From NCBI RefSeq assembly GCF_905220565.1, contig NC_059413.1, forward strand, positions 12,873,501 through 12,937,500: a stretch of DNA of 64,000 nt, in the 5' to 3' direction. Source of the stretch: Melitaea cinxia. Lineage: Eukaryota > Arthropoda > Insecta > Lepidoptera > Nymphalidae. Each line of letters starts with the position of its first letter. The first letter of the stretch is position 1. Position numbers and translations under genes: made by a program. Below the pieces are notes generated by a model. The model made no database searches. It worked only from the letters and a program-made list of their open reading frames with translations, and was not told the origin of the DNA. Below, in pieces: positions 47,211 to 61,600 of the stretch.

Positions 47211-49571
47211 ACTAACAGTGGTAATTGTATACCTCTTCGTTTTTTTTGGTTAATGGCTTACAATAATACCAAAAGATCTATTCTATATACACTACCGTCC
47301 AAAAGTTTGGAAGCAACAAGATAAAATCAAATAAAATAAAAGTAAGCCATCTTAAATTTTTTTTATTGATACAGAATTAAAAAAATAGACAAAACACACT
47401 TCTACAACAATGAAATTAAATAAGTAATATAAAAATTAAATTAAATTTTAGCTTCATCGAAGTGTCCACCCCTCTCTTTAATTACCTTCTCGCATATTCT
47501 AGGCATCCTACTAATTAATTTCATAAAATACTGTTCATCTAACTTCTTCCATTCGCTCTGTAATAGTTGCCACAAATGTTCTGAGCTCGTAGGAGATTGA
47601 TTTTTCACCCTTCTATCTAGTTCATCCCAAACAAGTTCAATGGGAGAAAGGTCAGGTGATTGAGACGGCCACTGCATGATTTTCACATCTTTTTTCTTCC
47701 TTAAAAAGTTCTGGCACAGTTTGGACGAATGTTTCGGGTCGTTATCTTGCTGAAAAACGAACCCAGGACCAATAAGATTCAGTCCACCGGGTATGGCGAA
47801 ATCCTTAAGAATTTTCAAATAGCGTTCCTTGTTTAGTTTTTCGGTTATCCTCACAAGACTTCCGGGTTTATTGTTGCCGAAACACCCCCAAACCATGACA
47901 TTACCACCACCATGTTTGATAGTAGGCACTGTACAAGCTTCTGAAGCTCTCTCTCCTTTAGATCGGCGCACAAAAACACGTCTATTGGACCCGAAAATCT
48001 GAAACTTCGATTCGTCACTCCAAAGAACTTTTTTCCATTGGTTTATTGTCCAGTTTTTATGTTCCTTTGCCCATTCTAGTCTGTTTTTCTTATGCCGAAT
48101 TGTTAGTTTTGGTTTTTTAACTGCAACACAACCTCTTAGCCCCGCAGACAGTAGTCGTCTTTTAACTGTTGTTATTGACACGGGTGTTCCTCGCGTTTCA
48201 TTCAGAGATGCGGTAATTTGTGGTGCAGTTAAGCGACGATTCCGTTTAGAAAGAACTCTGATGAAGTTATCCTCTTGACTTGTAGTGGATTTGGGCCTAC
48301 CAGACCTTTTTCTATCTTCATTTTTGCCAGTTTCTTTTTTTCTAGCGAGGGTGTAGTGGACACCTTTACAAGAAATTCCGAGTTTTTTTGCGATTTGGCG
48401 TTCACTGTAGCCTTCCTCACGCAGAGTACAAATAGCGCTTCGCTGTTCAAGTGTGATTTGCTTGCGTTTTGCCATTTTCAATAAAAAAAAAAGACGGTCA
48501 AGGAAGTAGTCGAAATCTTTTGAATACAGACGATGTTAATATCACAACCTTCGCGTTCTAATGCTCAAGTGTGACTAAATAAGGTCCAAAAAAGATATAA
48601 ACTACAAAATATTTTCAATAAAACCGCATCAATGCATGAAAGAAAGTCCCCGGCGGATGAAGTAATAAAACACGTGTTTCGTCAAAATCCAGGAATTTGT
48701 TAAAACTCAAGGAATATGCACTAGTAGTCCTTTTGTTTTGTGTTAAAAAATCACAAAAGGTCATAAAACTTTATTTTATTGCTATTATTTACCGCAGGGA
48801 GTCGGCAATCTTTTGTTTTGTTTGAAATCAGGTGTGCTTCCAAACTTTTGGACGGTAGTGTACATATATACATGATTTTAATAATTATTAATCAAACATC
48901 TACTTAATTGTTCTATTTCATTGAAAATTTGTGCAATATTTCAACATTGATATGTAACTTAATGAGTATGATAAAAATAACTGCCTTACTTCTTTAGTAT
49001 CCAATTTTAAATTAACTTAGTAAAACTAAGCTAACATTTATTAAAAATAATTAAAATACTATTAATGGAAAAAATATCAAAAACAAATTAAAAATTAACT
49101 CATAAATAATCATTAATTACTAAAAAATTTACATAAATCCGTTTGACCATTTACTTTACAGCAGGTAAGTAATTTTAAATATATATTTTGCTTTAAAAGC
49201 AATACACGTGTTATTAATAAAAAATAATAAAACTACCATAATAAAGTTTTATGGACGCTTAAGAATTAATTGTAACATTCGTCTGTTTAACGAGTCGAGC
49301 GTCCGCCGCGGGGTAAACTGTTAATATAAAGAGTGGCGAATTGTGCTAATTATGTTTGCCTTACCCCTCCCCCCTCTCTTACCAACCACCACGCGGCCCC
49401 TTCGCGCTGTTTGCTCTCGTGTAATATCGCATTAATCAGTTTAAATGTGTGTTGTATTGATTATTTTATAATTAAAATACAGTCGCGATTTGACTTTCAT
49501 AATTGAAGACCAGAGAATATATTTAATTTTTTTAACCGACTTCCAAAAAAGGAGGAGGTTCTCAATTCGAC

Positions 49572-49627
<56 letters not shown>

Positions 49628-52600
49628 ATGTTACATCAGAACTTTTGACTGGGTGGAGCGATTTCGACAAATTTTCTTTTAATCGAAAGGTGGTGTGTGC
49701 CAATTGGTCCCATTTAAATTTATTTGAGATCTAACAACTACTTTTCGAGCTATATCTAATAATGCGTTTTTACTTGACGCTTTTTTCGTCGACCTGCGTT
49801 GTATTATACCGCATAACTTTCTACTGGATGTACCGATTTGAATAATTCTTTTTTTGTTAGAAAGGGGATATACCTAGTTTAGTACCATGATATGGAAACC
49901 AGGATCTGATGATGGGATCCCAGAGAAATCGAGGGAAACTCTTGAAAATCCGCAATAACTTTTTACTGGGTGTACCGATTTTGATAATTCTTTTTTTGTT
50001 GGAAAGGGGATATCCCTAGTTTGGTACCATGATAAGGAAACCAGGATCTGATGATGGGATCTCAGAGAAATCGAGGGAAACTCTCGAAAATCCGCAATAA
50101 CTTTTTACTGGGTGTACCGATTTTAATAATTTTTAATTTAATCGAAAGCTGATGTTGTCATGTGGTCACATATAAATTTCATTGAGATCTGATAACTACT
50201 TTTTGAGTAATCTTTGATAACGCGCAGTTACTTGAGTATTTTTTCGTCGATCTACGTTGTATTACTCGTCGATGTAATTGAAGTCGGTTTTTTTTCGTTT
50301 GCGAGCAAACACAATTATTAATGATAACAATCTTAAAAAAAACTTTTAAAAATCTTAACTAAACATTACATCAGTTATGTTAACCTTAAAAATATATCAC
50401 AGAACACAGTGTATGAACACAGAACAGGATGTTCAGAAGGTAATTTTCAAAATCAATTACAAAATTAAATTAACTGAGAGTTGAAAACAATTCCTTTCAA
50501 ACTTAGTCTAATATAATTTAAATTCCAAAATAATAATTTTAAGTATCCATTAAAAAAAAAAACAGAGTGTGTGCTTAAGACCGCACAGCAGAAGTGTAAA
50601 CTTCATTGACAATCGCAATCAAGCAATAACGCAGTAAGTCCCGATTTCACCCGATCGAGCCTTTCGCGTCAAAGCGCGACGGATCAGCCTAACTACGAAT
50701 AAATGTGTGTGCGGTACGGCAAAAGAAGTTATCACTTCAAAAATTGCTTATTACAAACGAGTTTACATTCAAACGTCGTAAGTGGAATTGAAGAAAAGTG
50801 GACACGACCTCCTTATGTGTAACATTGTTTACATTTCTTAAACTACCATCCCCTAACTTGAATAATAACAGAAGAACATACCGAATACAAATTCATTAGC
50901 ATCAAGAATCAACTCAGCAAAACTGAATTATAACTATTTACATAATCACAATTGCACTGAATTCTTATAGATTTAAAACAATGAACGGGTAAGAACGGGA
51001 ACGGGAAGTAGTACATCAAATGTCATAATAAATAATTTCGGACTACCCTCGATGTATCGCGGGCCGGTAATCAAAATTCGACCAATTAAAACGAGCCACG
51101 TAATTAACGAGGCTGAGCTAACAGCGGCGTCGGATTAACCATTGTACATCATTCGTTTTATTAAACTAGTAGAGTGCCGTGATTTCGCTCGTATATATAA
51201 ATTCGATACTTCGTTCGTTTTAATAAGATTGTACATAATAATGTTTTTAGCGTTAATCTGTATATATTATGTATATAAGAATATAATTTTAACATTTTTG
51301 TCTGTGTGTAATTGATTAATTAGTTAAAACTATTGTTTTTAAATGATTTAATAATAATAAAATAGTAATATTATCCACGTTATCTTTTTATTATGTTTTG
51401 TATTATAATGATTTTTGTGACTCACTCCTCTCTAAACAATGTGTCTCAAATAAAATAATTTGATTTGAAATTACTTAAGCTATCATGACAATATGACATG
51501 TAAAAGTTGTCATTAGCGTGACTGCGAGTGAAACCGGGATATAATAACGTCATCATTTCATCTTTATAATAATCGTAGTAATATTATAATATAAATAAGA
51601 AAGTTTATATAGAGGTTCGTTAGTATTTCACACGTAAAAGTAGTGAACGGATACGTTGATAGCCGGAGATGATCTATTTTTTTTTTTTTTATTACGATAT
51701 GGGCTTACTCTTGACCTCAGTCTAGCTCTAGAGCACAAACGAGATCGAAGATGGAGCGAGTTCGCCCAGAAGAAGCCTGTTCACTCGCGCTTTAAACATG
51801 TTCGGGTTATATGAACTCGGAAATACAGACGCCGGCAGGGAGTTCCATTCCTTGGCTGTGCGCATTAAAAAAGATGATTCGAAGCGCTTTGTACGTATGA
51901 AAGGTATATCAATCAGGTAGGGATGAAAGCCTGCGGTACGTCTGAAAGTCCGATGGAAGAAAAGAGATGGGGGTATGAGCTAGTGCAGCTCCAGGGCACA
52001 CTCTCCAAAGTACAACCTGTAAAAGACCGTTAGACTGGCAACCTTTTTTCGGTGATCTAGCAGTAGTAGTAACACTACAAGTTACTTTTTATCTCAAACT
52101 TGATAGGAAGTTACCTACGCGAGTAAAATTGCGATACGTAGCATTGCTTTCTACGTTAGATAATACGGTTGAACATATTTTATAGAAATTGAAGGCCGCA
52201 CTGAAATTAAATGACTCTATTTAATTATTTATTTACATAGGCATAAGATTTAAAAACAAACATTAGATTTTAAGCTAGTTTTTTTTTTAATACACAAAAA
52301 TGTAATAACTAACTTAGCTATAACTCTTAATTAAGTAAAATTGGATACCAATATCACAATTTCAAAGAATTCGAGTAATATAAAAAAACTTTATTTTTTT
52401 GATATTCCGAGTTTCGCTTCCACGATTGGTGCTTTTAATTAAGGCAATTAAAAAGATGGCCGCTGTTTGCGTAAAAATCTAAACAACTGCGGAGACGGCT
52501 AGGGACGCGCCCGGGACTGTATCTGCTTCTATCGATATTTTATAATCATAGGTATTTGAAATAAAAAGTAAGAATGATTTGATGGGAAGCGCGTTTCTTG

Positions 52601-55600
52601 AGAACATTTGATATTTATTGAAGTTATGTCAAGCGCCCTATTTTAAAAATCAAAAGCTACATATGTTTCAGAAATTTAAAGTATCAGGAAGAATTAAACG
52701 TTTTCTTTCGTCTGTTTAAATTTAAAAAAAAATCAGATCAACAATTATAATATTCATAAGCCAATTACAATTATTCATTGAGCTAATAAATTAAAATAAA
52801 TAAAAGGACCTCTCTCTCGGTACCGCGGGAATGTTATAATTGATTGAGCTATCAAACACTATATTTTACTTGTATATAATATTCATTATAATTAAATCAT
52901 AACATTGACACTGGCGCAAACCAAGTATATCTGTAATATTATAGAGGGAAGATTTGATTTTACGTCTGTTTGTAATGGATAAACTCAGACTACTGCTCCG
53001 ATTTCGACATTTCTTTTATCACCTTTTTTAGTGAATGTTACGTTATTATTACTGAGTGACAAAAGCTAATTCAAACGGGAGATAATGGACCAGCCAAAAT
53101 CGTATAATTCACACCGGGAAGCCGCGCTCGAACAGATATTATAAAAAATTGACTGCAAATTAACAAAGACACCTAATCAATCGATATACATTTTAAAAAA
53201 TTTAATAAAATAAAATTAAATTTTCGTTATCGACTATCGATTATCTTCCAATCAGACGAAATGAAATTCAACCGTTTTAAATAAATATTACAATATAGGT
53301 ATCGACAAGTAATTTCGGCAGCACCGGTCCCCGGGGCTCCTCAGCAAATAATAGACAGAGTGATTGTCAACACACGCATATCCCTTTATTATTCCTCTCG
53401 TACCGGCCCCCCTCCTCTGGGAGAGGGGGCGTTTTTTTATTTGATTCATTGATGAAACGCCCGTTTGAAGTAAATACAAATAAGTCTGTTATTTTTTCAT
53501 ACGTTTATTTTAATTTGCTCAATTTAATATAAATGTTTATTCATTTGATTTATTAGTCTTTTTTTAATATAAATTCAATATGAGCTTCGAGTGAGACGTC
53601 TTAGTTTATTAAACGACTTCAACTAAAGAGAATTCAAATGTAAAACTTTTTTACATTTGAACTCAAATTAGCTACCTATTGTATGAAGTTATGTGTATAA
53701 TGTGTGCTACATTATGTTTTATATCGAGTGATTTCTTATACCTCAAACCGTTCTTACTTATAGATAGTTTATATTTTATTTTTTTATATATATTTACAAA
53801 ATTCGCGATGTGTTACTCTTTTTTAAAAGTTTGCAATTGTTGTCTGTCATATTTGTACTTTTATCTTTTAAATATTTTTTTAACCTTTTCAGCGCGGGTT
53901 TTAATTATTATACTGTTGTTATAGTTTGTTTCATACTTTTAACTGATGGGTTAATTTGTCATAAGATAAATATTTATTGTTAGCATAAGCTTCGAAACAG
54001 CTGTTTAATGTGTATTGCATGGTGAGTTCGCCTTTAGTGTGGTGTATCGTGTAAGATATTCTATGCTTAACTGTGTACGAATGGTAAAAACCATACTATG
54101 TTGGCTTCCTATATAAATAAATAAATAAAAGGAGAATCAAAATTTGCAAATACATTTTTTACTACATGTTCAATATTACAATGAAACAAATTTTTCGGAT
54201 TTTATCGCGGTTTCTTAAGTTTTTTTTGATGCCCGACAATTCGGAAACATTACAGCAACGATGGTCACGGGAGGACGTTAACTACATATTGACACATTTG
54301 TGAACTGAATTTGATAATTACCTTTACGTTGGTTCTTTTCACCATTACGGAGTGCACTAACAATAAGCAATTAAACATAACTTTTCACCCTTATTGTAAT
54401 CTTTAAGTTACCAACTTATTTACTATTACAAGCTTTTACCCTCGATTTTGTACACCTATGAATAGCAAAGACAACAGTAGTCGATACTAATTGTAAGACA
54501 ACTTAGATTTAGTAAAGATTTTAAGTTAGACCTCCAGCATCATAATTGTGAAAATCGTATTCGCTTTCGTGTTTTGATTTACATTGGAGTCGAAAGCTCT
54601 CCACTATGGTTATATCTGTTCATCCAGAATGGTTATAGGATATATTAGATCAAGCTATGAAACACGTACCAAGTATCAAACTTAAAACTATTCAATGAAC
54701 ATAAGAAAAATAATGATGTAATATAATTATAATAAAAAATTATTATCTATAATATAAAAATGAGTCGCTGAATGTATTGCTAAGCGCAAAACTCGAGAAC
54801 GGTTGGACCGATTTCGCTAATTCTTTTTTTAAAATATTCCTTGAAGTACGAGGATGGTTCTTACGGAGAGAAAAATTCTAAAAAAAATAAAAAATAATAA
54901 TAATAAAATTAAAGAATCGACTGTTACGCGATACGAAGTTCGCCGGGTCAGCTAGTTAAAGTAATAATAATAAAATTAAATTCACAAATTTGCATTTTCT
55001 TTTTCATTTTCTATAAGCCAATTTCGCTTCAAAGAATATTTTTTAATACGTTAAGTCAAATAGAAATCTTAATTTGTAATACGTGTTAATACAATGAAAT
55101 CATATTGTGTGGAAAAGTTGAAATAATCACTTGATAAATATGAGACTATGTATGATTTAAACTCATCTATTATTCAAACTATTTCTCTCATATTAACTTA
55201 ATTGAGTGGGAAATACGATGAAAATGGTAACAGAAATACTCCTAGCACGAGTATCAATCGCTAAAACCTGTATGATGACAAACGGGCCCTGTGTTCTTTG
55301 ACCCATGATGGCATTTGATGTAGATTCTAGATCCAAACTTGAAGAAAGCGATTATAAATGATAATCTTAAACCAAAAACAAAGTTTTTTATTCGAGTAAG
55401 TTTGGAAAGCTTGGTGTCGTAAGAGGCGACTAAGGGATAACACAGTTCCACTATCACCTTGGAACTTAAAATCTAACTGCTGGCTTTGAAATACACAGGC
55501 CGAAGACGGGCAGCAGCGTCTTCGGTGCAACAAAGCCAGCCCTGCGGTCACCAACCCCCACCTGCCCAGCGTGGTGACTATGGGCAATACACATGAATTC

Positions 55601-58600
55601 ACGCCATTTTTGGCGCGAACTTGTGGAGGCCTGTGTCCAGCAGTGGACTACGATAAACTGAATTGATGAAGCTTTGAAAGCTCTTTTTAATCATCCTTTA
55701 ACAAATTAGAATGATAACAGTTTCTTTATAAATATGCTCATAGCAATTTTAAATCGTGATTGTACAAATTAAAATTATATTATTTTTAAATATTAATTAT
55801 AATTAATAATATACGGTTAGCGGTTCGGATAAATCACTTCCACATCAAATTCCTCGTTCAAAACGCAAGACAAACATAAAGATACAATCCATCTCGGAGC
55901 TTAAGTGAATTGGACGGGAGTATGAATTTTAAACGTTTAATGTGGAATAAAAGAAAAATCGGCCCGAAACGAAGTTCATATCGGAGAGTGGAGCGCAAAC
56001 AGCAGACGGTTCACGAACTACCCCTTCGCCGCTGCCTTTTTTAACGTTTTATGGTGATTAGATTTACTTCAGCTTTTGAGATAACGTAATTTATTAGATA
56101 ATTTATTTTTGTTAAAATTTAAACTTTAAGGAAACAATTTAGTAGAGCAAAATCACTCAAATGTAGCTGTCAACTACGATGGACTTATATTTTTATCAAT
56201 TCATGGTAAGAAATTTTGTTTAAATACCGTTTATGTTATACCCATTGTAAAGCTGTTGGTTTACCCGAATAATCAGAAAAAAATCACTAGCGACAGTTAT
56301 TCATTATTAAAAAATTAATATTATTATATAATTTATAACTATATCCCATAGATATCAGAAAAAACTATTATCCGACATAATTATATTTATATACTTTTTT
56401 TTTAGTTCTGTTAATTGCAGCGACATAAATTAAATCCCTGTTTTTTATATGCTTAAATAAATAAATAAATAAATCCCTCAGTAATAAAACAAAATATAAT
56501 TTTTATTTATAGTAAACTTGCACAACGTTTAACGTGTGATAAAGTTAAAATAATAATAAAGTTCGATTCTGCTAATCTGTTCGAATATACGTTATTATAA
56601 AACATACAAATAAGTCTAACGCTCTGCGTATTTGTTAGGTTCTGTATACGATTTTAATTTTTACTTTAACGAAAATACTATAAATAATTACAATTTTGTT
56701 TCTATGTAATAATTTTAAAAATACTGCTTTGTAATAACACAAATATAGAATTCTAATATTTAAATTTAATCTATCGACGGCAATTTTATATATATTTTTT
56801 AGCGTTTGTCACGATTTAACGTAAATCAAAAAGAATTTACATTATTATTTTTTTAAATATTTATAACTAGGACAAACAAGCGTACGGCTCACCTGACGGT
56901 AAGCGATTACCGTAGCTTATAGAGGCCTGCAACACCAGAAGCATCGCAAGCGCGTTGCCGACCCTATCTCCAATTCCCCCAGGAGCTCTGCTCACCTTAC
57001 TCAACAACAGGAATACAGCACTGCTTGAAAACAGTATTATTTATCTGTGATCTTCTGTAAGGTCGAGGTACTTCCCCAGTCGGGCTGCTTCGTAACAGGA
57101 AATTTCCTGCTGTGCCCTACCTCAGTGAGTCGCTTTAGTAGTTTTCCAATTTATTCATAACAAACATTTAAAAATACAAACATATTCTCCAGTAGCAGTA
57201 ACAAGGTAAAGGGTCCTTAATAAAAAAGAAGTTTCGAAGTAATCGTTCCACGATTCGCCCGCGGTACCCTAAATCTCTCTGGCTCATCTCGACCGTATTG
57301 AATAATACAGCGCGGTGTTGACACGGCGTAATTAAAAAGCTCGCCCGTTTCTATTGACACTGCCTCGGTATCCGGTGTTTGACCAAAATACGCCATTGTG
57401 ATTCGATTTTGACGATGAAGGCATTTTGTTACGGTTGATTTTATTTTTATTTCGTGTTGATATTCGACGGGTTTATGCAACTTTGTCGCGCTTTTTTAGT
57501 GAAAAAATTGAAAAATAGTTCTTTGATACAATAATTTAAATAAAATGTTAGAATACTCGAACATTTTAACTTAAAATATTATTTCTAGCTGTAATATTTA
57601 ATCCTCCGTATGAAAACAGCGACTCAATCAATACATATAATAAAAGAATTAACGGATAGCTGTCGGTACATGGAAGATATATGAGAAAAATATTTTAGGG
57701 ACCTTTATCAATGCAAATAACATTCAAAACAATAATCCTTAGTATTTTTGTTTGTTTGTCTGTGCGTTTTGCTCGCTAATCTCAGAAGCGCTTTATCCTA
57801 TTTTGATGTAATATTCTTTAATATATTGTGGTAAGCTCCACTAAACATTTAGTGTTAGTTTCATGTCAATCGGTTCATAAATAAAAAAATTATGCCAATT
57901 TAAAGAATCAATTGAACATGTAAATACCCAAACGACAGTGCTTATAAGTCCAAAATAAACCAAAAGATATATCCAAAGTCAATATTAAACGCGGCCGAAG
58001 TCGTGACACAGATAGTATGAAATATTATCAACCCATAATTAATTTAATTTATAGATTTTTAAAACATTCTTCAATGTGTGATAAAACGATAAATTGCTGA
58101 TTTATTGATTTAAAAATTATTTCAAGTATTGTTATTATTCATAGATTGTTAGATAAAATGAGAATGTATTGTTCTTTTAAAATTTTTCACCTTATTTAAT
58201 ACATAATTTACTTTTTCTTTTGAAATTACCGCAAAAACTAGTGTAACGTACCTGTTTACATAGTGCATCGTTTTAAAACAGTACGCTAAGAAGTATTTTA
58301 AGCATGAACAAAGATGGCGCTGTCTCCGTTTTTCAGAGTACTTATGTTGAGTTTTGTAGAATCCGATAGATGGCGTTATTATTGAAATTCCTTTGAGCAC
58401 TTTCATATTAATCAAGCAATGTTTCAGAAAACTGTGCCAATAACTTTAAAATAGCCGCTTAAATTAAATTACGTAAAAATATATCTGTATGTGTACCTAA
58501 CATTTTGCGTACAAATATAAAACACAAATAGTCTATTGGTCAAATGAATTCCTCAATGAAATTTTATCAAAGATTCAATAAGTCTAAACACACAAATCTA

Positions 58601-61600
58601 ACCTAAATATAGTATTAAATATACATAAAATTTCTTTCAGAGGAATAATTCTGTCGGTGGTTAATCTATACATATAATAAAATGGTAGGAAAGTCAAAAC
58701 TGTACATTGAATATTTTTTTAAAAGAATACTTGGGGTGTGATCTACAATCGATACCGAAGCCAAAAATATAGTTTTTAGAATTTTTGTCTGTTTGTCTGT
58801 ATGAATGTCCGGGATAAACTCAAAAAGTACTGCATAGATTTACTTCAAATTCGGCACGAATATTATTAAGAAGTCGGGTCAACATATAGGCTACATATTA
58901 TCACGCTATCACCTACGAGGAACGAGCAGTGAACCTTTATTTGTTCAACGCATTCTGTAACAACGTGTAATCTAACGACGCATATTTGAATGTTGTTGTT
59001 ATTATGTTAATAACCATATCATATGGTAGCTTCATACTATAAATAAAGACATTCTGTAGTATATTTAGTATCAGCATTGCACCTGTGCGAAGCCGGGGCG
59101 GGTCGCTAGTAAATAAATAAATAAGCTCTTTTAAGACGAAGAAGTATGTGTACTATAATAGAAGCGTCCTTGTTGCCACGTGCACACAAGCAAGCGCGCA
59201 CGCGTGCGTGTGTGAGTGTGCGTGTGTGCGTGTGTATGTGTGCGTGCGTGTAGTGTGCGTGCGTGTAGTGTGCGTGCGTGTAGTGTGCGTGCGTGTAGTG
59301 TGCGTGCGTGTAGTGTGCGTGTGTGCGTGCGTGTAGTGTGCGTGCGTGTAGTGTGCGTGCGCGTGTAGAGTGTAGTGCGTACGTACCGCGGGTGCGGGTG
59401 CGCGGGCGCGGCGGAGGGCGGCGGCACGGGGATGCAGTTGACGGGCGTGGGCTCGGGCGGCAGCTCCTCCGGGCTGGCCTCCTTGTCCACGGTGCGGGCC
59501 GACCCTGCCACACGGACCGAGTCAGACTGACTGACTACTCGTTGTCGTCACACATATAAGTACTTCACATACTTAGGCTACAGTCAATGACTGACCGCGA
59601 CCACTTTACGTCTTATGACTGGTTCACGTTGGGCAAATTTAAAGTTCAGTTTTAAAGAGCAGTCTTTTTTCTTGTTTATAATGTTACAAAAGATTGTACT
59701 TAACTCGAAGATCCCTTAATTCAGGGTAGCATTCTCAATCAAATTTGATGGTTAAACGGTTTAAAATACATTTTAATATGTATTTATTTTATGATTTATT
59801 TTAGACATTGACATTGTAAAAAATTATGTATCTCAATCTTTAAAAATATTCATTCAATTGGTACGATAGAAATTAACCAACTTTCGAAAAGGTAAGGTAA
59901 GGTAAGGGAATAAAAATAAATCAAATTACCCTGTGACCGCTGTAACCTGGTCGTGACCCCTGCCGGTAGCTCGGGCTCCGGCGCCGGCCTAGGCCTTGCG
60001 TGCCGTCTCGGTCGCGGCTTCCGAAGTAATTGTTTGTAATTTTCCGCCTTCTTAGATAAGTAGTAGAACCTGGTCACGGGGGAAGAGATTATGGAAAGAA
60101 TTCAGTTTGGATAATAGTTCATATCAATAAACTGTGATATAAACCATATTACTGTACATTATCTATAACTATTGGACATTGACGAAGGGACCGGTCCACC
60201 AGATTAAAGTCGCTCAACTTGCAATGGAACGGGCTATGCTTCGGGTTTCTCTCAAAGATAGGATTAAAAATGGGACTATCCACGAGAGAACGAAAGTAAC
60301 CGACATAGCCTACAGAATTAGCAAGTTGAAGTGGCAGTGGGCTGGTCATCTGTGTCGCAGGACCGATAGCCGTTGGAGCAGACGGGTCCTGGAGTGAAGA
60401 CCGCGTCTTGGCAAACGCAGTGTGGGACGTCCTCCGGCCCGTTGGGCCGACGACCTACGTAAGATTGCCGGTGTAGGCTGGATGAGGATTGCGGAAAACC
60501 GGGATGTCTAACGCGAACTTGGGGAGGCCTGTGTCCAGCAGTGGACTGCAATAGGCTAAACTGACTGATCTATAACTATACATTATTTAAAAACCATCAG
60601 TTTATTGCAATCGTAAGTCAGGTTCCACGCCCACACCGTGGGACAATATTTGTATGAATCTTACAATTAATAGTCCCGAGTTTATTGATATGTTTACCTC
60701 AGATAACACATAAAATATATACACAAAAGTCCCTGCCAGTGTCAGTATGGCACAAACAATAAATATTTGTCGTGAGCGGGGATGGAATTCTTAAAAAAAG
60801 CAAGTCCTCCAATCATGTATTGGTTAATTAATCAGGCAACGGATTTTCCAAGTTTTTTACAATCAATTAATAACAACTTTAATGAAGCAGCACTGAGTCT
60901 GGGTGCAATATTTCTGTTTGTATATTATACCAATCGGCTGTTACCTATAAAACAAGCATTAAATTGCTTACTTTAGACACAGATGACCGTGTATGAATGT
61001 TATAAGATATTTATATTTATTATTTGTTATATTCAATTTTTCACATTTAGTAGATAACATATTGTATAGTATCAGTTCTTATCATCACTTATTTTTTTTT
61101 CCTTACATGATCAAAATAATAAATAATGGTAAACTAAAATAAAAAGTAATTCATTATTTTAATACTTAGCTACTAAAATGACTAAAATTTAGCTAAATGA
61201 AAAAGCATTAAATTTTCTTATTTCTACTACATTTTGTCCAGCAACTACTTACACTTGGAGTGTACCGTTGATAATACTATCTACAAGCACAGAAACTACA
61301 AATTTAGAAAAATTTATATCAAACAAATATTAATCAATGATTATAAAATGTCTAAAATCAATATTAGAAGTGTTTAAGTACAAAACAAAGAAAAAAATTT
61401 TTTCTTCGAAAAACCGAATGAAAAAATATTTATGTAATTGCGTCTACTTTTTGGGCAAATATTTCTGATTTTAGTTTGGTCAACACTAACTCCTCTGATT
61501 TGCCCTACAAACTTAGAGAAATAAGTAAGTACCTAGTAAGTTCGGACAGATTAGCCTATTGCAGTCCAGTGGTAGATATTTCTGGCCTTACAGCTTGATC

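Noticed and set aside
53679..53924. 81-aa hydrophobic ORF
   Set aside because: AT-rich composition gives Phe/Leu/Ile-rich chance translations; no start context or conserved pattern.
57217..57480. 87-codon ORF on the minus strand in a Smrter intron
   Set aside because: Starts with TTG, has no promoter or poly(A) signal, and no recognised motif; the ATG-started part is only 59 codons.
59106..59513. ORFs with long His-Tyr-Thr-His-Ala repeats
   Set aside because: Translation of the 15-bp intronic minisatellite; only 59387-59504 is coding.
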